A stretch of DNA of 64,000 nucleotides from Monodelphis domestica (Eukaryota > Chordata > Mammalia > Didelphimorphia > Didelphidae): positions 430,196,457-430,260,456 of the forward strand of contig NC_077228.1 in the NCBI RefSeq assembly GCF_027887165.1. Direction: 5' to 3'. Under the pieces are notes generated by a model that was given only the letters and a program-made list of their open reading frames with translations, made no database searches and was not told where the DNA came from. Every line of letters begins with the position of its first letter. Positions within the stretch are counted from its first letter, which is position 1. The translations under genes were made by a program, and so were the position numbers. Shown piece by piece: positions 20,520 to 32,172 of this stretch.

Positions 20520-20612
20520 TCTAGTGAGATAACATGTGTCAACGATCAAGAGATAATCTCTGTAAAGTGTGTTGCACTTCTTAAAGCGCCGTATAAATAC
20601 TATCTATTTTTA
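20520..20612 (+). repeat. SINE-C 3' fragment inside the CpG island
   Basis: GAGATAATCTCTGTAAAGTG, TTGCACTTCTTAAAGCG and CCGTATAAATACTATCTATT match the 3' module of SINE-C (compare 23900-23955). It separates the dense CpG core from the weaker patch to its right. Confidence 0.5.
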
Positions 20613-21190
20613 TAAAGGGGACTAGAATTTGGAGGGGTGAGTTTTGGGGGGGAAGGAGTGAGCCTTCATGTTTGAGAATACCACTCCCTACAGATCCAGA
20701 CAGGGTTAGAGAGAACAACCTTGACCCTAGCTCTACTATCCCCACCCCGTTGCGCTGCTCGAGGCCACCTGGAAATTATTAGATGCCTCAGCTCTCCAGT
20801 GCCCTATCGCTTTAACTTTCATTCACAGGGAGTGAAAGGGCTGCTGTCTCCTAAGAGAAACATTATCTATTTGGATCTCGTCATACTACGACAGCAACAG
20901 CAGGGACAACAAACCCCGTGTCTTTCTCTTCTCATTCTCCTCCGCTCGCGCCCCCCGGCCCGCCCCCCTCAACAAAACTGGGAGCCAGCCTTCAGACATC
21001 CTTCCCACTGCCTCTGGCATCTCCCTGACCACTAAGAGGTCCCTGGAGCTTGCGTGTAGAAAAGTGCACCGTCGTTTCCCGGTCTCCCCTGTGGGGTCTA
21101 AAGCTGCCGAGCTCTAACTTAGGGAACATCGGAATTTGTCTTAAAGGAGCATTCTTGATGGCCTGAGATTTCGGCGATAAAGTTGTTCAA

Positions 21191-21585
21191 AAGAATGGTG
21201 TGTGTGGTTTGAAAAAGCTGAAAGCATGGAGCACTGGTGCCTTCTTGGAGGTAAAGCGTCACACCTGGGTCCCTTCAACTTTATTCAACTTTCTGACATT
21301 TGAGCAGGGAGAGAGGCGATTCCTCTAACAATGCTTAGCCAGCCTCCTTAAAAGCAGCTGCTGATGATCCACAAGAGGCAGGGCCACTTTCCCCTCTCTT
21401 TGTGTGCTCTTATGAATTCTTAGGCTACATAAATCCTTATGTTCTGAAGAATCTCAGGGCTCCCTTATACCATTATGAGTTGGTAAACTAAGTTAGCATG
21501 TAAATTTTTATAATATTCAAGACTGGATTCCAGAAGAATGAATTTGATTTTGAGAGATCAGTGACATCTGTCTTAATGTCGATAT
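21191..21585. other. Downstream flank of the CpG island
   Basis: Unique-looking sequence. No exon or repeat is recognised. Confidence 0.3.
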
Positions 21586-21589
21586 TAAC

Positions 21590-21745
21590 CAATCAGTAAA
21601 CAGCTATTAAATGCCAACTATGCTCTGGACTTTGTGCTAAGCCCCAAGGATACAAAAAAGGCAAAAGACAGTTCCTGCCCTGGAGGAGGTCACAATCTAA
21701 TGTATTGTATGGTAGCACATATACAACCTATTTCTTAAGGCCTGC
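21590..21745 (+). repeat. Old therian interspersed repeat (CTATTAAATGCCAAC type)
   Basis: GCTATTAAATGCCAACTATG, then TTGTGCTAAGCCCCAAGGAT, AAAGACAGTTCCTGCCCTGG and TCACAATCTAATG, are the ordered blocks of the same family as the copy at 2341. Better preserved here. Confidence 0.6.
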
Positions 21746-21999
21746 CATATTGAGGAGAGAGGAGGAGGAAGAGGAAGGGAGAAATCATGTATCCAAAAAA
21801 AGTCAGAAATCAATTATTAAAAATTGCATTGGCGTGTAAAAACAATTTAATATTTTCAAAAAAGAGAGAGAAAAAAGTAGTCTAATGGGAAATGAAGGGA
21901 AAGTTATTATTTTTCTCACTAAGGAAATTGCTTAGAATATTGTGTTTCTAGATTTTGTCTATCAGTGAAAAGTGAACAGACTCTCGAATTTAAGGATCT

Positions 22000-22140
22000 T
22001 GTTGCAGATACCACTTCTAATGCTTACTACATACCTGATCTCTGACAAGTCTCTGAAGCTCCCTGAGCCTCATTTTCTCTACATGTGAAATGAAGGGGTT
22101 GGATTAGATAGCCTTTGAGCATATGATTCTTACCTCTATA
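22000..22140 (+). repeat. SINE / MIR-like copy
   Basis: ATGCTTACTACATACCTGAT, CTGAGCCTCATTTTCTCTAC and GGGGTTGGATTAGATAGCCT are the core and tail of a therian SINE in plus orientation. Confidence 0.55.
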
Positions 22141-22169
22141 TTTGGAGGCTTCTATGTCTGGAATATAAT

Positions 22170-22325
22170 ATTTTCACCTTCTAACATCCTTATCTTCCTT
22201 CAAAGCATAGCTCAGGTACTACCTCCTACACAAAACCCTCCCTGACTTCCTGCACATGCTTCCTACAACTACTGGCCCAGTAGTTAATAATTTCAAGTCC
22301 CTCTTCAAATTACTTTGCATGGGTA
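22170..22325 (+). repeat. L2 3' fragment
   Basis: TTCAAAGCATAGCTCAGGTA, TACCTCCTACACAAAACCCT and CCCTGACTTCCTGCACATGC are the late 3' L2 segment that precedes its terminus. Confidence 0.55.
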
Positions 22326-22329
22326 TATT

Positions 22330-22500
22330 AACTCTAGAACTGAAAAGGAACTTGGAGGCCCTGTAGTCCACCACCCTTTATTTTACAGAGGAGAAACTGG
22401 ACAATCAATGATTTCGCTCTGGTCACACAGGTTACAGCTGTGTGTTACAGCTAGGTTTTAAACCCAAGTCCTTTCATTCTAAAGCTTGTGCTCATTCCAT
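22330..22500 (+). repeat. MIR-like repeat
   Basis: AAAAGGAACTTGGAGGCCCT, TTTTACAGAGGAGAAACTGG, TCTGGTCACACAGGTTACAG and AAACCCAAGTCCTTTCATTC follow the order of the copy at 1866. Confidence 0.6.
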
Positions 22501-22544
22501 GGTATTGCATAACTTGTATTTAAAAAAAACATATTTTTTAACTT

Positions 22545-22685
22545 ATCCATCTACATATTACATCAGTCTATGCTCTGAGAATGGGAACAATACCTTTGTT
22601 TTTTCATCTTTACATCCCCAGTTCCTCCTATAGTGCATTCTTTTCTTAGAGTGAGTATATGATAAATGTTTGTTGAATTAAATCT
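22545..22685 (+). repeat. L2 3' terminus
   Basis: CTGAGAATGGGAACAATACC, TTCATCTTTACATCCCCAGT and a GATAAATGTTTGTTGAATTA end are diagnostic of the L2 3' terminus. Confidence 0.6.
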
Positions 22686-22820
22686 AGTTCAACCTGCTCT
22701 TATTTTACAGATGGAAAAAAAGATGGAGGCCCAGAGAAGTTATTCTTTAGTCCTCCTAATTTCAAATTTAGCTTCTTGTCCAATTTCCAGTGTCACTACC
22801 CCTGCCATTCCACTGATTCA
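22686..22820 (+). repeat. MIR-like fragment
   Basis: AGTTCAACCTGCTCTTATTT, TACAGATGGAAAAAAAGATG and GAGGCCCAGAGAAG are part of the MIR-like group. It directly follows the L2 terminus. Confidence 0.5.
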
Positions 22821-23438
22821 GGTAGAATGGTACCAGTGACAGGTTTTCTTTTCAGAGCCCACCCACATCACTGCTTGCTTCCTTCCTGATGACAGGTCAT
22901 TGCTAAACAATGTTAATCATTTTACTTTTGTTTTTCCCCAGAATATCCTCATAGAGACTCATAGTATAGCTCCTGCTTTATAGAAATAGGCAAGGGGGAG
23001 TTATTAAGCACTTGCTTGTTTAATGTGATAAATATATGTAATCAGGGTAATTCATGGCTTAAATCCTACTTTTCCTCAATAGCAACCCGCCTCCATACAA
23101 TGAATTACATGGATAATTGCCTCACCACTTCAGTTTTACTACTTCTGTAATGGGTTGACATTGTAATTCAAAGAGTTAAACTAACTTTGAGTGTTCCACC
23201 AGGATAATGTGAAGTGGCAATATCAGGGAAAAAATCTTTTGGTTTGTTTTGTCTTTTTTTTCCAGTTGAAAAGTGACTGTACCAGGGAGAACTACATTAG
23301 TGAGGGGGAAACAAGAATTTTCTCTCACTCTCCCCACACATTCTCCAACTGGTTATCAATGCTTAAGACTTAGTGGCACAAGTTTATAGAAGTTTCTGAT
23401 ATTCAAATGCATTTTTTATTTATTTTTGCATATATTTT

Positions 23439-23616
23439 AAACTCCTATTTTTCTGTCTTAGTAATAACTAACACAGAAGGACAAGGGCTAATAAGCAAAT
23501 AGGGTTAAATGATTTGCCCAAGGTCATGAACTAGGAAGTATCTGAGGTCAAATTTGAACCCAGGTCCTCCCAAATCCAGGTCTGGTACTCTATCCAGAAT
23601 GCTACCTAGGTGCCCC
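23439..23616 (-). mobile_element. SINE-A, antisense
   Basis: On the plus strand: TTTTCTGTCTTAGTAATAAC, TGATTTGCCCAAGGTCATGA, TTTGAACCCAGGTCCTCCCA and ATGCTACCTAGGTGCCCC. Diverged but complete. Confidence 0.75.
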
Positions 23617-23754
23617 TGAAATTTTTTTTTCAAAGAAAAGAAATGAACTTTCTAGACAATTCAATAAAATTTTTTCCACTAAGAAATTCATTTAGCCCCT
23701 TTTCAATCTGAAAACAATTGTATCATCTCTAATGCAGTAGCTATCTAAATTGTA

Positions 23755-23965
23755 TAGTGAGAGGATTGAGTACTAGGCTTAAAGTCAGTAAGATACTGCC
23801 TCCGATTCACTCTATGGCTCCAGATAAGTCACCTAATTGCTGTCAGTCTCCGTTTCTTCATCTGTAAAATGGAGAAAGTACCTACCTCATAGGATTGTTG
23901 TGAGGACTAAATGTGTTTTGCAAACATTAAAGTGCTCTTTAAAGCTAGTTATTATTATTAATGTA
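23755..23965 (+). mobile_element. SINE-C copy
   Basis: A diverged head, then TCTCCGTTTCTTCATCTGTA, CCTACCTCATAGGATTGTTG, TGAGGACTAAATGTGTTTTG and AGCTAGTTATTATTATTA, the characteristic SINE-C 3' module. Confidence 0.7.
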
Positions 23966-24540
23966 GATTTCTTATTGCATTTAATGTCTTTCTCCTTTGG
24001 GCCAGCATTTCAAAGTCAAAGAATTTTCTGAACAAAACTGTAAAAACAACAAAAGATGATTATGTATTGTGGACAATCATAATGTTTTGTTGGCACATTG
24101 TTAAAGAATGAAAACTCAAACTGAAAATCATTCATGCATTCAGAGCTAGGGAGTTTTGGCTCGCCCACTTCACTATGAATCTATTTCCACTTAAGAATTG
24201 AATTCGTAATCATCCACACCAATTAAAACATCAACAGAGATCATTGAAAACCTCTGGTAAATCTGCCTAGCTGGGAAAGCAGTCAAGATTTATCCTGCAA
24301 AACTGAGTACCATGAAGACTATGATGATTCAAATGAGCTCCTCAAAGGCCTGGTTTATCTGTCCACAGATAATCAAGAACTTATTGTTCATCTAAACTAG
24401 TTTTCATGGTTTTTGAGCCAGTAGATGCCTTTTTTAATTGGTGGACATAGAGTTCTCAGCTGAATATATCCTGAATAAGGATTTTCCAGGTGTAGTTTTT
24501 AACTAGTTCTTTAGACAGATGATGCTACAATTCACTGGAT

Positions 24541-24913
<373 letters not shown>

Positions 24914-24990
24914 CATTTCTTATTTAATTAAATCTCTGAGGGGGGAAAATGCACTTCAGTATTTATATTCATATTCATCTCACCCCAAAA

Positions 24991-25236
24991 GGGAAGCTAG
25001 GTGGTTCAGTAAATAAATACCTGGACCTAGAATCAGGAAGATCTAGATTTAAATCTGGCCTCAGACACTTATTAGCTGTGTGGAGCAAATCACTTAACAC
25101 TTATTTACCTCCGTTCCTTATCTGTAAAATAGGGACATACTGGAGATGGAAATGGCAAACCACTCTAGGATCTTTGCCAGGAAAACCCCATGGGGTCACA
25201 TAGTCAGACAAGACTGAAAGACTGAACAACAACAAC
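24991..25236 (+). mobile_element. SINE-B, full length
   Basis: Starts GGGAAGCTAGGTGGTTCAGT, includes CTGGCCTCAGACACTTATTA and TAGCTGTGTG, then AATGGCAAACCACTCTAGGA, CCCCATGGGGTCACATAGTC and the RTE-like terminus GACTGAACAACAACAAC. It is the best-preserved SINE-B in the window. Confidence 0.85.
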
Positions 25237-25654
25237 CCCCCAGAAAGAGAACACTACAGCTGCACCAAGCCAGTGTAACAAATCTCTGGGAAAAGGTACA
25301 GAGTATGGGCAATAAGAATGGAGGGAAGAGAGACAACAGAATGTAGAAGATGCCTTAAAGAGTCACTGCTAATAACTTCCAAAAAGAGGGCATTTTAAAT
25401 TTATTATACTTGTCCCCAGTACAAGGAAGGTGGGGATTATATTGCTGTTTTCCAAATGCCCTTTCAAAACTTACAGAAACAATGAATATCATATACTAAA
25501 TTATCTTTAAAACATATTTTTAAAAGACCAAGGATCCTGGACAAGTCTGAAGTTATAGAAACAAGCAACATTTTTAAATTGTCATCATGCCAAAAGATCT
25601 TGATTTGTCATTTTAACTAGTGTCTAAAATGTTTTTACCTTAAATCATTGACAA

Positions 25655-25770
25655 AGCAAATAGGATCTTGGGATCATGTAACTTCTGGGCATTAGAGGTC
25701 ATCTAAGTCAAGCCTCTTATTTTGTAGATGGGGAAATGTAGAAATGTTTAGAGAAAGTGACTTGGCCAAA
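25655..25770 (+). repeat. MIR-like fragment
   Basis: GGGATCATGTAACTTCTGGG, TTAGAGGTCATCTAAGTCAA and AAAGTGACTTGGCCAAATAG follow the MIR-like group seen at 1866. Confidence 0.5.
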
Positions 25771-26169
25771 TAGTAATTATTATTATTCTACAGTGGGGTA
25801 TCAAAAAAAAAAACCTTCCAGCATGTTTATTATTTAAATATTATTGATAAATTTGGTCATTAGTGAAAAAGAAAATAAAGCAAAATGCCCTTGGGATTGG
25901 AGGGAAACTTTTAAAGTGCTGGATGCGTTCAGTTTAATGGTGTCTCCCATAACCAGAATCGCAATCTAGAATTCTCAAATTCTATTTGAAGAATCTCAAA
26001 GGTGATAGGGAGGGAAGGAGAGGGGACAGGATATTACTCTTACCACGGTGCTATCTATAAATTATAGAGCCTATTAAATATATATATTAATTGTCAGAAC
26101 CCTTTATAGGTAGAATTCTCAAAATTGGGGTACCTTGAAATTCTTCCTAAATCAAATTCTTTCTTTACC
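25771..26169. other. No gene or clear repeat
   Basis: Short A-runs and ordinary sequence only. Confidence 0.3.
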
Positions 26170-26440
26170 TAAGTGATATACTGGCTAAAGTGCTGCTTTT
26201 AGAATCAAGGAGAGACCTGAGTTCAAACTAGGCCCCAAACACTTACTAACTGTGCTACTCTGGGCAAGTTAACTTCATCTCTCTCAGCCTCAGTTTCTCT
26301 GTCTCTAAAACAAAGGAGAAAAATCGCACCAACTTTAAGCTTGTTGTGAGGATCATATAAGAATCTAAAACCCTTTGCAAATCTAAGATCACTAGGCACA
26401 TACTAGCTGCTCTAATAATAGCTATTATTATAGCATAAAT
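26170..26440 (+). mobile_element. SINE-C copy
   Basis: AAGTGCTGCTTTTAGAATCA, GACCTGAGTTCAAACTAGGC, CTACTCTGGGCAAGTTAACT, CTCTCAGCCTCAGTTTCTCT, TTGTTGTGAGGATCATATAA and CTAATAATAGCTATTATTAT are the SINE-C modules in order. Confidence 0.75.
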
Positions 26441-26560
26441 ATTACAATTAATAGTATTATTATTTAAATAATTATTATTACTTTTTGTTTCCATTACTGA
26501 AATAGTTTCAGAGGTGCTAGTGTTATAGTAAGTAGTGATAAATGTTCATTTGCTCTTTTT

Positions 26561-26735
26561 TTAACCCTTACTTTCTGTCTTCGTATCAATTCTAAGACAA
26601 AAAAAAATAGCAAGGGTTAGGGAATTGGGGCTATATGATTTGCCCAGAGTCACATAACTAGGAAGTGTCTAGGACCAGATTTAAATTTGATTTCTCCTGG
26701 CTCCAGACTATCCCCTATGTTACTTAGTTGCCCCC
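26561..26735 (-). mobile_element. SINE-A, antisense
   Basis: TTAACCCTTACTTTCTGTCT, GATTTGCCCAGAGTCACATA, ACTAGGAAGTGTCTAGGACC and GTTACTTAGTTGCCCCC on the plus strand. Confidence 0.8.
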
Positions 26736-27128
26736 AAGTTCATTTGTTCTTATAAGGACTAAGATCTCACTTTAGTGTTCTATTTCTATTGGCAAATCTT
26801 GGTTGAGACCTTGAGTGAAGATGCCATTATTCTTTGACTATTTGTTCATTGCTGCAGTATGGGAAGTAGAATGGCATAGTATGGAGAATGAATGAGCCTC
26901 TTGGGGATTTAGTTATACTAACATAAGCAAAGGATGAAAGGATTGTTTGCTTTGCAACTAGAAAGCATGGAACATTGCTGCAAAATGGCGCTGCATAGGA
27001 ATGTTTGCTATGATGATATAACTTGCGGATCCCTTGCTGTGTTAGACAGTCCCTGTTTTATCCAATCCATTTGGATTCCACTAGTCAATTGTGCACATAA
27101 CTCCTCTTTCTAAGATTTAAAGAAAATT

Positions 27129-27300
27129 ATTACTTTTCTATCTTCATTATACTCTAAGACAGAAGTATAAGAGCTAGGCAAAAGAGGTTTAGTGACTTGT
27201 CTAGGGTCACACAATTAGGAAATATCTGGGATCAGATTTGAACCCAGATCTTCCCAACTCCAGCCCTGGCACTCTATCCACTGGATCACCTAGTTTCCCC
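27129..27300 (-). mobile_element. SINE-A, antisense
   Basis: TTACTTTTCTATCTTCATTA, CTAGGGTCACACAATTAGGA, TTTGAACCCAGATCTTCCCA and CTGGATCACCTAGTTTCCCC on the plus strand. Confidence 0.8.
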
Positions 27301-27339
27301 TCCTCTTTCCAAGATTCAATCCACACTGAATAGTGGGAA

Positions 27340-27510
27340 ACTGCTAGCTCTTAAGTTAGAGGACCTGGGTTCAAATCCCACATCTGCTATTTCTTGCATA
27401 CAGATACTGAACAAATCACATAACCTCCCATACCCTCAGGTCCTTCACCTACAGAATGAAATGACTAGCTTCTGAGACTCTTTTCAGTTCTGTGTCTGTG
27501 ATCTAATATG
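27340..27510 (+). repeat. SINE / MIR-like copy
   Basis: TTAGAGGACCTGGGTTCAAA, CACATAACCTCCCATACC and ACAGAATGAAATGACTAGCT followed by TTTTCAGTTCTGTGTC are a diverged therian SINE with its tail. Confidence 0.55.
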
Positions 27511-27689
27511 GTACTGGAAGCCTTACTTCTTTCTTTTTCTTGCATATCATTGGTTTCTGAGTGTTCTCACCAGAAATGGTACCTACTTGTTTATGCAATA
27601 CCATACAGAGCTTTGGATAGCTATGACCCTTACAGAATTATTCTGATCAATTTTTCTATGCTCAATTTCCATGTAAGTTCTCTACTTCT

Positions 27690-28085
27690 CCCAATATATT
27701 CTACTGGCTATCCCTTGGTTATATACTTCTCTCTCTTTGTCTTTTATTCATGCCCTTCTCTCTACTTATCAATATCCTTTTTACTCATCCACTAAGGACC
27801 CCAAAGCTCTTACAATGAAGCCTTCCACAATTACCTCCGCTAGAAGGATCTATGCCATCTCAGTTTTTAACACATTTTTTGGTCTCTGATATTTCTATAA
27901 ATACTTAGCATTTACTCTATAGATACTTATTTATATACTGCCCACCCAGTAGGAGTGAAAAAGGTTATGTAGGGCAGGGGCCAGGTTCTAAGGGTCTTTT
28001 AATCTCTCTTTTCTCCCACCCCCCACCTCTGCCACATATACCTTGGGTTCCTTGAACCCAGTAGATGCTAGATAAATGAATGATC
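27690..28085 (+). repeat. L2 3' end
   Basis: CCCAAAGCTCTTACAATGAA, GCCTTCCACAATTACCTCCG, TCTAGAAGG-like and GGGCAGGGGCCAGGTTCTAA, then a TAGATGCTAGATAAATGAAT terminus. This is the long 3' region of L2, fairly complete. Confidence 0.65.
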
Positions 28086-28200
28086 CTCTATCATATAGCC
28101 ATGTAATCCTGTACTGGTGAGGACCTTGATACATTTCTTAAGAGACAGTAACAGTTAATTTGAAGATTATATTTCCTTCTTCTGTTTCTTAGTGCTCAGA

Positions 28201-28225
28201 TGTCTGACACAGAATGTGTCAGACA
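28201..28225. repeat. Perfect 10-bp hairpin
   Basis: TGTCTGACAC (28201-28210) and GTGTCAGACA (28216-28225) pair perfectly around the loop AGAAT. Not AT-only. No function assigned. Confidence 0.8.
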
Positions 28226-28239
28226 CTATAAAGAGTCAC

Positions 28240-28660
28240 AATGACTGTTGATAATGAAGGGCAATCTTAAGAGCCTTGGACTTGGAGTGGAAGGAACTAG
28301 GTTTGAATTTTGGTTTGGTTTGGTTTTTTTTTAAACCCTTACATTCTGTCTTAGAATCGTTATTATCAGTTCTAGACAGAAAAGTACCCAGGGCAAAGCA
28401 ATCAGGATTAACTGACTTGCCCAAGGTCATACAGTTAGGAAGTATCTGAGATCAGATTTGAACCCAGAGCCTCCTGCTCTAGGCCTATCTGTACTACCTA
28501 GCTGCCTGTAAGAACTAAATTTTGATGATTCCTTTGATGATTTAATTTAACATGATTCCTAACTTTGTGACTGTGAACAATCATTGAAATTCTCTTAACC
28601 TCAGTTTCCTTACCAGTAAAATAGAGATAATATAACTTGTTGAAGTTTTATAAGAAAATG
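28240..28660 (+). repeat. Old SINE-C-like copy split by a SINE-A
   Basis: The left piece (GAGCCTTGGACTTGGAGTGG, AACTAGGTTTGAATTTTG) and the right piece from 28518 (AACTTTGTGACTGTGAACAA, TTAACCTCAGTTTCCTTACC) look like the two halves of one SINE. The SINE-A at 28313-28507 lies between them. Confidence 0.5.
28313..28507 (-). mobile_element. SINE-A, antisense, nested
   Basis: A T-rich tail (GTTTGGTTTGGTTTTTTTTT), then AAACCCTTACATTCTGTCTT, GACTTGCCCAAGGTCATACA, TTTGAACCCAGAGCCTCCTG and CTACCTAGCTGCC. AATTTTG at 28306-28312 and 28518-28524 could be a short target duplication, though the right copy lies about 10 bp beyond the SINE head. Confidence 0.75.
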
Positions 28661-28675
28661 AATTATTCCAGTCAT

Positions 28676-28720
28676 CACTGGTGATGGTGGTGGTGGTGGT
28701 GATCCTGGTGATGGTGGTTG
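28676..28720 (+). repeat. Imperfect (GGT)n triplet repeat
   Basis: GGTGATGGTGGTGGTGGTGG followed by TGATCCTGGTGATGGTGGT. Confidence 0.9.
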
Positions 28721-28922
28721 AAAATGTTAGCCCTGGGACTTAAGTCTATAGTCTTCTTCCCCTTCTCTAAGGAACAAAGTTGAAGTGCTATTCTGATAAC
28801 AAAATTCCTTTTGGCAGCTCTCTACAGGGATGTGTGAATACTAAATGACTTCCAAAGGGCAATAAAGATATTAAAATGGTGTGAGCTTCCTTCTATTTTC
28901 TTTGATTTAATTTAATACAAAT

Positions 28923-28951
28923 CTCTCTCTGTCTGTCTCTCTGTCTCTCTG

Positions 28952-28986
<35 letters not shown>

Positions 28987-29004
28987 TTCTCTCTCTCTCT
29001 CTCC
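28923..29004 (+). repeat. (CTGT)n / (CT)n microsatellite
   Basis: CTCTGTCTGT mixed units, then about eight CTGT units at 28951-28985, then (CT)n. Confidence 0.95.
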
Positions 29005-31795
29005 CTTCCCCTATCCCAAAGGGCTAATCCTCCTGCTAACTAAATAAATCCTTTCTGACAATGAAATGGAAGGGGCTTCCTTCTAATCCAGCACTTTTCC
29101 CCCTCATTTGGCACACTGCCAACATTGCAGGGCTCCAAACAGTGTTCTCTTCCTATCCTCCCTAATTCTGTTTATTTTATTGAATAAAATATCCCCAGAT
29201 CCCTCTTCTCCTGACCACCCTCTGAACTCATGATCCTGGTCGATACATTGCATATATTAAGCTTGAAGCAGCTGCTTCCCACCCCTAGTGTTCCCCATCT
29301 CCTCCCTTAACTTCTCAGGATCTGGCTGCCCTAATAGAAGACCTTGGCAGTACTTGGGTTTGCTTAACAGTAATAGAATGTATTCATTTTTAAAATATTG
29401 TTTGTAGTAATTATAAAACTTAATTTCCATTTGCAACCCAGAAAGTCCCTCACATATGGCAACATTTGGGCCAGGACTTTCCTCCTTACGTCTGTGTTCT
29501 CTTGATAGCTCTTCTGGAATTTGCTAGCCTTGCCCTTTTCTTCATTCCCATACCTCTTCTGCCATACTGTTCCTCACTGAAGCCTAAGCACAGACCCATT
29601 TCTGCTTCCTATTTGGCTCAACTAAGTGCTAAGTTTCCTCCCACCCTTCAGACAATGTACAAAGTTCATATTTTTACTCCTCTTCCTACCTAGAACCTCC
29701 CTTTGCCTTATCTTCAGATGAAAGGCCTTGGTGTTTTCTTAGAAATTCTTCAGGTGAACTCCGGATAGATCTGAACTCCCGAAGGAGAGAGCAATACATA
29801 TTGATAGGCATCTGAGACAATGCTAACAAAAGTTTGACTGCATTATTTGATGCAGTCCCTGTACTGTGAATGGGAATCCAGGAAGCATGTGGAGAGAGAA
29901 TATACAAGGGAGGCATAGTGAAGAGGTGATGTCACAGGGAAAGGGGTGGAGGCTGATGATATGCTGCTATTACAGCATTAGGGTTCTGGTGGTTTATGTG
30001 ATTACAGACAGACCTCAACTTCTAACATCTGGGCATCTTTTATGTGCTGCTGCTAAAGGAAAAGCTGTAATTTCTGGTGCAAATGAACGTGAGTCTCCTC
30101 CCTTTTTTCTGATCATGAAGTAAGTTTACGTATTTAAATGTCTTTATTACACTAGTTAAGAATAGCTGTCTTAGACCCTGTTCCTCAATGACTTACATTC
30201 AAATAGAAAATGAAGTAAAACCCTAATTATGAAGACAATTTACAGAAATCTTTTATTTAAAAAATAACAATTACCAAAAAACTATAAATAATTGTCCACT
30301 ATAACTAAATATAAGAACTAAAAGTTATAAATAATATAAATAATGTTTGAAAACCTCCCCCCATCTCAAAGTGATTTAAAAGAATAGAGATTAAATGTGA
30401 TAGACTACTTGGGATATAAGGGTAGAGAGTGACTTTAAAATTAATTTTCAAAGAACCATGAACTGAACCATGAAGGTCCCTTTACAGGCTAACATGTTAT
30501 GGATTATTAAGAAATTAATATATCAAGGGTGGGGCTGCCAGAATGCTACAGATAAAATCACAGAACAGAAGAAAGTCCACTTTACTGGATTGGCTGAGGA
30601 ATTCTGGCATCTATTTGGGGAAGCAATTTGGAGTTTAAATTAATAGTAAAACTTTGGAATACTCTTCTGTTGAGCCATGAGGGAAAAAGAAAAAGTTTGG
30701 TGGTCTTGGCTTTTTTTCCTTTTTCTCATTAAATGATAGCACTTTGATGATTTATTTTTTTCCTTTCTAAAATTGTGCAATCTTCATGTAGAGATTATAT
30801 AATGTCATTTAAGATGACCTAGAATGCTGGGTGAGGTCTGCTCTTTAAATTTAAATGATTGTTAAATGCTGTTGAGTTACTTAGTTACTGAATTATATGG
30901 TAAGGATCCTGAAAATGATCCCTGTTATCCCTGTGGACCTGTTAATAGATTCAAAATGAAATTGAAATCCCAACTCTAAAAACTTTAATAATAAGGATGA
31001 TTTGAAAGAATAGGTAATAAGTGTTGTGTTCACATTTTTTTCTTTTAAAATAATTTGGAAGAGAGATTATTTTGACATGGTTTTAAAAAGACATTTTGTA
31101 AAGTAGGAATTGTTAGGCCAATTCCATTTTATGTTTCAATCAGTAGTAACCTAAAGGAACATTGAAAGAATTTTGTTTTTTATATCTGTGGTTTTCTACT
31201 ATTTGAAGCCACTTCTTTGTTTGATATACAGAACTCCCCTAGAGAAGAAGGAAGATTGCAAATGCCCTCACTTTTGTAGGTTGGGTCCCTGGTGAATGGC
31301 TTCTACTCTCTGGTTCTAGGTTACACCCTGAGTCTACTTTTAAATTATAATTCAGGAGCCCACATTGGTGGCTCCCTCTCAACAATTAACAGATAGACAT
31401 AATTAGCTCAAAGCAATTGGATTTACTAAGATGGGATAGCAAGAATAGTAAATACAAAACATTTCCTCCTTGAACCTAGAGTATACTCACAGTTTCACAT
31501 AGTTTCTGTAGGAAGAGTAAACACAAACTTGTTGCATGATAGTATCAAGGTGAATACAGTCAAGAGGTAACTCATATATCTAGTACTTCAGGACCTTAAT
31601 GTTCTTTCTGTTTTTATGGAGTCCTCTCATTGCTCCCAAGTCTCTGCTAGGTTGGTTGCTCAGATAGGTTTCCAAGATCCTCTCCTCTCCACAAAAAGCT
31701 CCCACTACAGATATTAGGTGTGCTCTAGTCTTAAGGGAAATGTACAAGTATAAATATTCTATTTTTATCTTTCCTTAAATAATTTAAATTGGAAA
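29005..31795. other. Repeat-poor block, no gene recognised
   Basis: The 2.8-kb stretch holds no preserved SINE or LINE that I can name and only short open frames without known domains. Parts of 29220-29700 are pyrimidine-rich and vaguely L2-like, and 31300-31760 has an LTR-like look, but neither can be defended. Confidence 0.3.
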
Positions 31796-31799
31796 TAAT

Positions 31800-31875
31800 T
31801 CAACTCAGCAAATATGTATTAAGCACCTACTATGTGCAAGGTACTGTGCTAGGTTCCAGGTATACCAAAATAAAA
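31800..31875 (+). repeat. Old therian interspersed repeat fragment
   Basis: TATTAAGCACCTACTATGTG, CAAGGTACTGTGCTAGGTTC and CAGGTATACCAAAATAAAAT are the 5' blocks of the family at 2341 and 21590. Confidence 0.6.
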
Positions 31876-32172
31876 TAATGCTTTCTGTCAAGTTACTTGC
31901 TTTCTCCTGGAAGAAGAAAATGTTTAAGAACTCTCCCAACAACTGTTCTACTAGAGTACTCAGTCCTGGGTGCTTGAAGGCTACACCCACTTTGTACAAA
32001 CTCTATCAAATCTTAACAAGCTATAAAGACTTCAGATTTGGGGTCAGTAATGGAATGAGTGTTTGTTTTTCCCCAAATAACAAGCCTGTTCTCCAGAAAG
32101 TTAGCTACCTGGTAATATTTTTTAAACTCAAGAACTTATGAATGTTGTATATTAGAACATCAATGGGTTATA

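Larger units (their letters stand above)
19480..21190 (+). promoter_or_regulatory. CpG island promoter
   Basis: CpG dinucleotides and G+C are far above the rest of the window, densest at 19780-20170, with a second weaker patch near 20740-21130. GC boxes are present at 19760-19767 (GGGGCGGG) and, on the opposite strand, at 20089-20096 (CCCCGCCC). No TATA box precedes the exon. The region also holds GGA/GGT triplet-rich sequence at 19825-19870. In a vertebrate genome this is the expected look of a TATA-less developmental or housekeeping promoter. Confidence 0.8.

Noticed and set aside
20721..21035. 104-codon frame in the second GC-rich patch
   Set aside because: It starts at TTG, lacks splice signals and has no recognisable domain.
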